From Clostridia bacterium (GTDB lineage Bacteria; Bacillota; Clostridia; Oscillospirales; Oscillospiraceae), in assembly GCA_021153265.1 (NCBI GenBank), contig JAGKTU010000066.1, positions 1 to 12,563 on the forward strand: DNA of 12,563 nt, read 5' to 3'. The notes beneath the pieces are model-generated. The model was not told where the DNA came from, searched no databases, and worked only from the letters and a program-made list of their open reading frames with translations. Below, piece by piece: positions 5,632-10,233 of this stretch. Positions within the stretch are counted from its first letter, which is position 1; each line of letters starts with the position of its first letter. The position numbers were made by a program, and so were the translations under genes.

Positions 5632-6405
5632 TTAGATATGCAAGACAGTTCCGGCGTGAAGGTAGTGGAGTTGATCGCCCATGATCTGCTTCATCACCTC
5701 GAATTGCTTTTCGCCGGTGCAGTGACCGGTGTAGCAGGTGCAGCCGATGGCCTTTAAGGTTTCCGCCGCGGACAGTAGCCGCGCATCATCCAAAGCCAGC
5801 CCCGAAAAATGGAAACCGCCGATTAAGACATCCGGCCGGAAATGGGCCGCGATGTTTTCGATCCCCCGGTGGGAACAGCCGCTGAATAGGATTCGCCGAC
5901 CGTCTTCCTCGATGAGCAGGTACTGCTCGTGGCGGAAGTCCTCGGCTTTTTTTGCGCCCTTTTCTGCTACGCTCAGACCGCCGTCATCGATGGGACGGCG
6001 AACGGTCAAGTCCCGGCGGAGGGTGATGCCGGCGAAGAGGGGCGTATTCTCACGGATAAAGCGAAGACGGGGATTGGGAAACAGCTCCGGGTCTACGCCA
6101 ATGTAGCGGTCGCCATGATAGTGAGGCTCCAGCGCCTCTGCAGTCAGGTATATGGGGGCGGTGTGGTTACATTCCAGAAACTGCTTTAGGCCGCCGCTGT
6201 GGTCATAGTGGCCGTGAGAGAGGATGGCGGCATCCACGTGGGACAGGTCGACTCCCACCCTTGCGGCATTGTCCGCAAAGGAGGCAGATTGCCCGGCATC
6301 AAAGAGGATGCACCTGCCCATGGTTTCGATATACAGGCTCAGGCCGTGTTCACAGGAAAAACCGCCCTCACAGGCGGTGTTTTCCATTAAGGCATAGATC
6401 TTCAC
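5632..6405 (-). CDS. MBL-fold metallo-hydrolase (COG1237-like)
   Basis: A 257-residue metallo-beta-lactamase-fold protein. The metal site is H-G-H-Y-D-H (64-69) after I-L-S, with further ligands likely in S-G-C-S-H (175-179) and the closing block G-G-F-H (196-199) and T-G-H-C-T-G (226-231). This C-terminal pattern fits the COG1237 group of metal-dependent hydrolases, some of which are annotated as dihydropterin-linked synthases; the real substrate is unknown. No signal peptide, so cytoplasmic. The start is GTG 6405, served by GGAGTGAT at normal spacing; the next in-frame ATG is six codons on. It begins 4 nt after the HAD stop, so the two are one operon and may act on the same phosphorylated or esterified metabolite. 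Confidence 0.88.
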   Translation of the reverse strand: MKIYALMENTACEGGFSCEHGLSLYIETMGRCILFDAGQSASFADNAARVGVDLSHVDAAILSHGHYDHSGGLKQFLECNHTAPIYLTAEALEPHYHGDRYIGVDPELFPNPRLRFIRENTPLFAGITLRRDLTVRRPIDDGGLSVAEKGAKKAEDFRHEQYLLIEEDGRRILFSGCSHRGIENIAAHFRPDVLIGGFHFSGLALDDARLLSAAETLKAIGCTCYTGHCTGEKQFEVMKQIMGDQLHYLHAGTVLHI

Positions 6406-6409
6406 ACTA

Positions 6410-7171
6410 TCACTCCAGAGAGTCGATCAGCTGTGCCAGCTCCTGCCAGTCGTAGCCCTCGTATTCGTAGTGGGGGCCGTCGGTCTTGCCGGGGTACAGA
6501 GCCGGGTCGGCTTCCCGCTGGTCGGGCGGGGTCAGATTGGTGTGCATATACAGCGTTGCCATGCCTGCGGCTTTCGCGCCGGCGATGTCGGTGTGCAGAT
6601 CGTTGCCGATCATCAGGCAGTTTTCTGCCTTCAAACCCTGCTCCTGCATCAGCGCCCGGTAGAACCGCAGGTCGGGCTTGCGGCAGCCGTAGTCGGAGGA
6701 GATGTAGATGCCGTCCAGCTGCTTCCCAAGGCCCAGAGCGGTCAGCTCGTAGGCGGTGAAGATCCGCTGGGCGTTGCTTAAGAGCCACAGACGGTAACTC
6801 TTTCTGCGAAGCTCTGCCAGAGCCTCCAGGGCATGGGGGTACAGGTGGATGTACTCGATGGAGCAGATGCGGAAAAGCTGACCGGCATTGATGCCAAGGG
6901 CGTCGGCATTTTCTTCTACGCCTGCCTGCCGGAACAGCTGGGCCATGATCTGCTCAAAGGGGATATCGGGGAAGCACTCGTAACTCTGCCCTGCTTTGGC
7001 CTCCCGGGCGGCAAGAGCGGCCTGAAAGGCGGATTTCAATTCTTCACCCGTGTAATGAGCGCCGTAAAAGCCGAAATAGAGGGCGGTCTTTTCCCAGACC
7101 AAGTCATTTTCCTCGGTGTGGATGTCAAGCAAAGTGCCGTAAAGATCGAAAATCAAATCGGTGTATTTCAT
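6410..7171 (-). CDS. HAD superfamily hydrolase
   Basis: A 253-residue HAD phosphatase-type protein with an alpha-helical cap inserted after motif I. Motif I is F-D-L-Y-G-T-L-L-D with nucleophile D9; the second Asp of the usual D-x-D is Tyr, as in haloacid-dehalogenase- and YjjG-like members. Motif II is L-L-S-N (S132), motif III is R-K-P-D (K165), and motif IV is M-I-G-N-D-L-H-T-D (D191, D195). The Tyr at D+2 leaves phosphatase versus dehalogenase chemistry open. The frame extends 16 codons upstream, but GGAGGT six nt before ATG 7171 sets the start. It is the first gene of the HAD-MBL operon, driven by the minus promoter at the left end of element copy B. Confidence 0.9.
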   Translation of the reverse strand: MKYTDLIFDLYGTLLDIHTEENDLVWEKTALYFGFYGAHYTGEELKSAFQAALAAREAKAGQSYECFPDIPFEQIMAQLFRQAGVEENADALGINAGQLFRICSIEYIHLYPHALEALAELRRKSYRLWLLSNAQRIFTAYELTALGLGKQLDGIYISSDYGCRKPDLRFYRALMQEQGLKAENCLMIGNDLHTDIAGAKAAGMATLYMHTNLTPPDQREADPALYPGKTDGPHYEYEGYDWQELAQLIDSLE

Positions 7172-7188
7172 AGAGTACCTCCATATGC

Positions 7189-7212
7189 AAAAAAGAGCGG
7201 CAAAAGCCGCCC
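7189..7212 (-). promoter_or_regulatory. 5'-terminal leader hairpin plus U6 before the HAD gene
   Basis: On the minus strand a 7-bp stem (7212-7206 with 7201-7195, one G-U pair) with a UUUU loop is followed by UUUUUU (7194-7189). It has full terminator form but begins about 3 nt after the expected transcription start and 18 nt before the start codon. It is placed exactly like the hairpin before the deformylase gene. It may stabilise the mRNA 5' end or gate very early elongation. Confidence 0.6.
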
Positions 7213-7221
7213 AACACATTC

Positions 7222-7251
7222 AGTATAGCAGATATAACAGCTGAATGTCAA
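7222..7251 (-). promoter_or_regulatory. Sigma-A promoter of the HAD-MBL operon
   Basis: On the minus strand: TTGACA (7246-7251), 18-nt spacer, TATACT (7222-7227). The -35 region shares the 13-nt block GTCAATGAAAAAT with the deformylase promoter. Confidence 0.85.
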
Positions 7252-7326
7252 TGAAAAATGTCCCTGTTTCCTGGAAATCTGTGTTTTCAACAAGGGAAAG
7301 CTGTGCAATTTATATAATATTGCGGA

Positions 7327-7355
7327 TTGAAAAATCCTAAATGTTGTGTTATTTT
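7327..7355 (+). promoter_or_regulatory. Plus-strand promoter of element copy B
   Basis: TTGAAA (7327-7332), 17-nt spacer, TATTTT (7350-7355), equivalent in place to the promoter of copy A. TATAGT (7355-7360) is an alternative -10 but would be spaced too far from this -35. Confidence 0.55.
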
Positions 7356-7377
7356 ATAGTCACAAGAGGTGATACCA

Positions 7378-7389
7378 ATGTACAGGTAA
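7378..7389 (+). CDS. Three-codon ORF M-Y-R-stop with strong ribosome site (copy B)
   Basis: ATG TAC AGG TAA behind AGAGGTGAT (7365-7373). After the TAA the same frame stays open for 20 more codons to a TGA at 7450-7452, then 10 more to a TAG. That could mean a broken longer gene whose first stop is shared by both copies, or chance in a purine-rich stretch. In copy A the frame ends two codons after the TAA. Confidence 0.4.
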   Translation: MYR

Positions 7390-7505
7390 AACTCAAGGCT
7401 AACCTCTTACAGCACCGGTAAAAAGCAAACGGTTGGAATCGAACGATCCTGAAATACAACGGGTAACAATCTGAAAGTAATTTAGATCAAATCGAGGAAA
7501 ACAAG

Positions 7506-7628
7506 ATGCGAAAAGATTTAGGTAACAGCAAAAGACGAAATAGAAAAACGTTCGATGCCAATCCCAAATCCGGAAACAGAAGTTGTAAGACAAAGCCAAA
7601 ACCAGACGAACACCCTAAAATCAAATAA
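7506..7628 (+). CDS. Possible 40-residue basic protein in the interior of copy B
   Basis: ATG 7506 to TAA 7628 encodes 40 residues, very rich in Lys, Arg, Asn and Pro, with one Cys and no hydrophobic segment. GAGGAAA (7494-7500) lies 6-8 nt upstream, a good ribosome site. The frame is open a further 13 codons upstream without a start. No family is recognised. Such composition is expected of any A-rich purine tract, so the coding claim rests mainly on the ribosome site. Copy A has no equivalent. Confidence 0.4.
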   Translation: MRKDLGNSKRRNRKTFDANPKSGNRSCKTKPKPDEHPKIK

Positions 7629-7700
7629 ACACTTCCCCACATATGAGCATCTCGCTTAAGAGAATTGAATGAAAAAACTGGGCAATGTGAGAAGGAATGG

Positions 7701-7754
7701 ATGCTTGATCAAAAGGTGAACGTCAATTCCATAGAAAGAGAGGTTAACCAATGA
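7701..7754 (+). CDS. Possible 17-residue micro-ORF ending in E-V-N-Q (copy B)
   Basis: ATG 7701 to TGA 7752-7754 reads M-L-D-Q-K-V-N-V-N-S-I-E-R-E-V-N-Q, with AAGGA at 7693-7697 as a rather close ribosome site. Its last seven codons lie in the conserved right block. Its stop overlaps the ATGATG of the next micro-ORF, so the two would be translationally coupled if translated. Confidence 0.25.
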   Translation: MLDQKVNVNSIEREVNQ

Positions 7755-7783
7755 TGTTAGATATCAAGAGTGAACAGAAATGA
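7751..7783 (+). CDS. Ten-residue micro-ORF in the conserved right block (copy B)
   Basis: ATGATG to TGA encodes M-M-L-D-I-K-S-E-Q-K, preceded by GAGAGG (7738-7743) at 7-nt spacing. It differs from copy A by one residue (Ile for Thr, a single base). The stop lies inside the 5' arm of the terminator stem, as in copy A. Confidence 0.35.
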   Translation: MMLDIKSEQK

Positions 7784-7850
7784 CCCTTGACTACACAAAA
7801 AAGTTTCTTGAGTCAGACAGGAAGCTGTAGTCAAGGGTCATTTCACTTTT
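7777..7850 (+). terminator. Conserved 17-bp terminator stem of copy B with a long loop
   Basis: The arms 7777-7793 and 7828-7844 pair perfectly over 17 bp, as in copy A, but the loop is 34 nt and unrelated to the 11-nt loop of copy A. The U-tract is weak (CACUUUUA). AGTCA (7811-7815) in the loop can pair with TGACT (7788-7792), giving a competing fold. A second terminator follows at once. Confidence 0.7.
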
Positions 7851-7856
7851 ATGCCG

Positions 7857-7877
7857 CGCCCGAAGGGGCGTTTTTTT
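7857..7877 (+). terminator. Second terminator after element copy B
   Basis: A 5-bp CGCCC/GGGCG stem (7857-7861 with 7866-7870) with a GAAG loop and seven U residues (7871-7877). It isolates the element transcript from the next gene, whose -35 box begins two nt later. Confidence 0.8.
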
Positions 7878-7878
7878 G

Positions 7879-7907
7879 TTGCCCAAAATCATGCCTTGTG
7901 CTATAAT
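7879..7907 (+). promoter_or_regulatory. Promoter of the PrdX-like gene
   Basis: TTGCCC (7879-7884), 17-nt spacer, consensus TATAAT (7902-7907), 28 nt before the start codon. The -35 directly abuts the U-run of the preceding terminator. Confidence 0.8.
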
Positions 7908-7935
7908 GCAGAAAACATGGAAAAGAGGACAAAAC

Positions 7936-8478
7936 ATGGAACTGCTACAGGGAAGACCGGCGGATATCACCGGAAGACTTCAAAAGGAAATTCGGGTCTA
8001 TGACCTGCTGGACAGCCTCGGTATCGACTATCAGCGCATTGACCACGCGGAAACCATGACCATGGAAGCCTGCGCCGCCGTGGATGCGGCGCTGGAGGCT
8101 ACCATCTGCAAGAATCTGCTGCTGTGCAACCGGCAGCAGACGCAGTTTTATCTTTTGATGATGCCCGGAGATAAGCCCTTCAAGACCAGCGAGCTGTCGA
8201 AAAAGATCGGCTCTTCCCGCTTGAGCTTCGCACCGGGGGAACTCATGGAGCAGCTTGTGGATATCACTCCCGGGTCGCTGAGCGTCATGGGACTGATGAA
8301 CGACCGGGAAAACCGGGTGCAGCTGCTCATCGACGAAGAAGTTCTGACAGGGGAATACATCGGCTGCCATCCCTGTATCAATACTTCCTCCCTACGGTTT
8401 AAAACCGAGGATCTGATAAACAAGATCATTCCTGCCATGTCCCACACGATTCGGGTGGTGACACTGGAGCGCAGTTAA
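7936..8478 (+). CDS. YbaK/ProX-type aminoacyl-tRNA editing protein (PrdX-like)
   Basis: A 180-residue stand-alone editing domain of the YbaK/ProRS-associated superfamily, expected to hydrolyse mischarged tRNA (in PrdX/ProX, Ala-tRNA-Pro) in the cytoplasm. Supporting segments are I-C-K-N-L-L-L (57-63) with the conserved Lys, P-G-D-K-P-F-K-T-S-E-L (77-87), T-P-G-S-L-S-V-M-G-L (111-120) and G-C-H-P-C-I-N-T (143-150). The frame is open 20 codons further upstream, but ATG 7936 has AGAGGA six nt before it and the promoter -10 lies within that extension. It is a single-gene unit ended by a strong terminator. Substrate specificity (Pro versus Cys-tRNA-Pro type) is inferred from the PrdX-like G-C-H-P-C-x-N-T block. 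Confidence 0.87.
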   Translation: MELLQGRPADITGRLQKEIRVYDLLDSLGIDYQRIDHAETMTMEACAAVDAALEATICKNLLLCNRQQTQFYLLMMPGDKPFKTSELSKKIGSSRLSFAPGELMEQLVDITPGSLSVMGLMNDRENRVQLLIDEEVLTGEYIGCHPCINTSSLRFKTEDLINKIIPAMSHTIRVVTLERS

Positions 8479-8484
8479 TGGATA

Positions 8485-8518
8485 CGCCCCGGAGGATAAG
8501 CCTTCGGGGCGCGTTATT
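8485..8518 (+). terminator. Intrinsic terminator of the PrdX-like gene
   Basis: An 11-bp stem (8485-8495 with 8501-8511, one G-U pair) with a 5-nt loop, followed by a U-rich tract to 8520. It separates this gene from the convergent esterase gene. Confidence 0.85.
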
Positions 8519-8528
8519 TTGGATAGAA

Positions 8529-9308
8529 TCAGTCTTTCCACAGCCAGTTCATGAAGATGGGAAGCTGCTTTTCCCAGTCGGCTTCGCAGTGCTTGCCGCC
8601 GACCTGACAGTAGTGCATCACCTGGGCGGACTTTTTTGTAAGAGCCGTCCAGACTTTCTTGTTCCAGAAGTAGGTCAAGCTGGTGCGATCCTCCCGGTTG
8701 GGCAGGCACAAGCCAAAGGTTTCCCGAGTGCCCCAGGAGAGGTAAAAACGGCTGTCCTTTTCAATGGGGCTGTCCGCAAGATCCTGCATCAGGGGCTTCA
8801 TGCAGAAGCCGATGGCGCTGGATACGCAGGCGGCCTTGGAAAAATAGCGGTTGTAGTGGACACCGCCGGCGATGGACATCAAACCGCCCATGCTGGAGCC
8901 GCCGATGGCGGTGTGCTCCCGGTCCGGCACAGTGGGGTATTCCCGGTCGATCATGGGCTTGATCTCGTTTACAACCCAGTCAAGGGTCTGCATACCCATG
9001 GGGGCAAATTGGGAAATGAAACCCACCTTTTTCGGAGGATAGGGCAGGTATTCGCTGAGACGGCCGTCTCCCTCGTGGCAGCACTCCATGCTTACGATGA
9101 TGAGTTTTTTGTCCCAGTTATCCAGAAATTCTTTCAGACCCCAGCACTTGCCGTAGGTGGCGTCTTCGTCGAAAAACAGGTTGTGACCGTCGAAGAAGTA
9201 CATGACGCCGTAACGTTGGCCGGAGGTTTCGTAGTCATCCGGCAGATAGATGTGCAGAGGGCGGTTTTTTCCCAGAGGGGAGTAGATAAAGTCCCGTTTT
9301 ACGATCAT
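8529..9308 (-). CDS. Alpha/beta-hydrolase fold putative esterase (PF00756-like)
   Basis: A 259-residue serine esterase of the esterase-D / putative esterase family. The nucleophile elbow is G-G-S-S-M-G-G (136-142, S139). The oxyanion-side motif Y-F-F-D-G-H-N is at 37-43, and the likely catalytic His is H240 in G-G-K-H. The acidic residue is not certain. Relatives act on acylated sugars, siderophore esters or S-formylglutathione; nothing here decides which. No signal peptide is present, so it is intracellular. GTG 9317 is open in frame but overlaps the ribosome site AAGGAAGG; ATG 9308, 8 nt after it, is chosen. It is a single-gene unit, divergent from the lipoprotein gene. Confidence 0.88.
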   Translation of the reverse strand: MIVKRDFIYSPLGKNRPLHIYLPDDYETSGQRYGVMYFFDGHNLFFDEDATYGKCWGLKEFLDNWDKKLIIVSMECCHEGDGRLSEYLPYPPKKVGFISQFAPMGMQTLDWVVNEIKPMIDREYPTVPDREHTAIGGSSMGGLMSIAGGVHYNRYFSKAACVSSAIGFCMKPLMQDLADSPIEKDSRFYLSWGTRETFGLCLPNREDRTSLTYFWNKKVWTALTKKSAQVMHYCQVGGKHCEADWEKQLPIFMNWLWKD

Positions 9309-9338
9309 AGTGGACACCTTCCTTTTATGGATGATTTC

Positions 9339-9367
9339 ATTTTAGAACGAAAAAGGGAAAAACGCAA
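9339..9367 (-). promoter_or_regulatory. Promoter of the esterase gene
   Basis: On the minus strand: TTGCGT (9362-9367), 17-nt spacer, TAAAAT (9339-9344), about 30 nt before the start codon. Confidence 0.65.
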
Positions 9368-9395
9368 GCCATTTTCCACTTTTGGGTGCAGACAA

Positions 9396-9424
9396 TTGAC
9401 AGCTTGGGCAAGATATCGTATACT
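9396..9424 (+). promoter_or_regulatory. Promoter of the Ltp-type lipoprotein gene
   Basis: TTGACA (9396-9401), 17-nt spacer, TATACT (9419-9424), near consensus. It is back-to-back with the esterase promoter, the two -35 boxes being 28 nt apart, so one regulator could affect both. Confidence 0.85.
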
Positions 9425-9459
9425 GGCCTTAGAAATTCAAAACAGGAGGCGTATTTGCC

Positions 9460-10173
9460 ATGAAGAAATGGATGTGCCTGCTGCTGGCGCTGGTGACGGT
9501 TTTCTCGCTCACCGCCTGCGGCGATCAGGATGAGAAAAGAGAAGAGGAAACGCAAAATACCACCCAGACTACCGGCGATACCCAGCCTGCCGAAACGCTG
9601 ACAAGAGAAGAGCAGGATGCGCTGGATCATGCGCTGGAACTGCTGGAGACCATCCCCTATTCCCGGGAGGGTTTGATCAGCCAGATGGTCCACGACGGCT
9701 ATGCGGAAGCTGCGGCCGCCGCAGCGGTGGATCGCACCGGACTGGACTGGAAGGAGCAGGCGGTGAAAAGCGCGGAAGAATATGTGAAATATCTGCCTAT
9801 GTCCCGCACCGGCGTGGCACAGATGCTGGAGTATGACCGGTTTACCCCGGATGAGGTTGCCTATGCCATGGAGCAGCTTAACGATGTGGACTGGGATATG
9901 GAAGCCGATGAGGCTGTGGAGAAATATCTGCAGCAGGGTGTCTCCAAGCGGAGTCTGGAGGAGAATTTGGAATTTCAGGGCTTTACTCCGGAGCAGATCC
10001 GCAAGGCTGTGACCAAGACTGCGGATGTGGATTGGGACAAGCAGGCTGTTCTGTGCGCCAAGGGGTATCTGGAGGCCATGGAGTTTACCCGGGACAGTCT
10101 GATCGGGCAGCTCAAGTATGAGGGCTTCACCACCGCCCAGGCGGAATATGCCGCCGACCAGTGCGGATTCTGA
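9460..10173 (+). CDS. Ltp-repeat surface lipoprotein
   Basis: A 237-residue predicted lipoprotein. Residues 1-20 are a signal peptide with lipobox L-T-A-C (17-20), so C20 would be lipidated and the protein anchored outside the membrane. A Thr/Glu/Gln-rich linker (21-50) follows, then four tandem repeats of about 47 residues (51-97, 98-145, 146-192, 193-237) of the Ltp type (PF07553). Each repeat has A-x-x-Y-[LV], S-R or T-R, a Q-x-x-x-x-[GR]-[FY] turn and a D-W end. Repeat 3 is the most divergent and repeat 4 lacks the D-W end. In Streptococcus phage TP-J34 the Ltp lipoprotein blocks entry of other phage DNA, but many chromosomal relatives have no known role. The gene has its own promoter, and AGGAGG lies about 10 nt before the ATG. 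Confidence 0.87.
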   Translation: MKKWMCLLLALVTVFSLTACGDQDEKREEETQNTTQTTGDTQPAETLTREEQDALDHALELLETIPYSREGLISQMVHDGYAEAAAAAAVDRTGLDWKEQAVKSAEEYVKYLPMSRTGVAQMLEYDRFTPDEVAYAMEQLNDVDWDMEADEAVEKYLQQGVSKRSLEENLEFQGFTPEQIRKAVTKTADVDWDKQAVLCAKGYLEAMEFTRDSLIGQLKYEGFTTAQAEYAADQCGF

Positions 10174-10182
10174 GAATAATGT

Positions 10183-10220
10183 AAAACCGTCCCCGGAAAT
10201 GTCTTCCGGGGACGGTTTTT
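10183..10220. terminator. Bidirectional terminator between lipoprotein and ABC exporter genes
   Basis: A 16-bp stem (10183-10198 with 10204-10219) with a 5-nt loop, A-tract on the left and U-tract on the right. It lies between the plus-strand stop at 10173 and the minus-strand stop at 10234. Confidence 0.9.
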
Positions 10221-10233
10221 GTGCTTTTTTTGG

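Larger units (their letters stand above)
7195..7850 (+). repeat. Two-copy divergent-promoter / micro-ORF element, copy B
   Basis: This fills most of the gene-poor stretch 7172-7935. It has the same order as copy A: minus-strand leader hairpin and promoter, plus promoter (7327-7355), ribosome site with M-Y-R-stop (left block 7364-7393), an interior of 338 nt (7394-7731), right block 7732-7792, and terminator stem (7777-7844). GTCAATGAAAAAT and TTGAAAAA are 67 nt apart in both copies. The interior is A- and purine-rich, unrelated to that of copy A, and holds several micro-ORFs including a basic 40-residue one. AGAGGT (7365-7370) can also pair with ACCTCT (7402-7407), which would hide the ribosome site. 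The predicted plus transcript is about 490 nt. Confidence 0.75.

Noticed and set aside
5569..5757. Plus-strand 62-codon frame across the end of the MBL gene
   Set aside because: More than half of it is antisense to the MBL C-terminus, and it has no ribosome site.
7378..7480. Recoding of the TAA, TGA and TAG stops after M-Y-R in copy B to give one longer protein
   Set aside because: Copy A does not keep the frame beyond the first stop, and nothing else in the window suggests stop-codon reassignment or a selenocysteine element.
7399..7599. Minus-strand 66-codon frame inside element copy B
   Set aside because: Phe/Cys/Tyr-rich complement of a purine-rich tract, with no ribosome site, and opposite in direction to the conserved promoter and ribosome site.
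5095..7850. CRISPR array, tRNA, riboswitch, or a complete insertion sequence in the repeated region
   Set aside because: There are only two copies with no regular spacer pattern, no cloverleaf or known aptamer core that I can see, no transposase frame, and no convincing terminal inverted repeats or target duplications.
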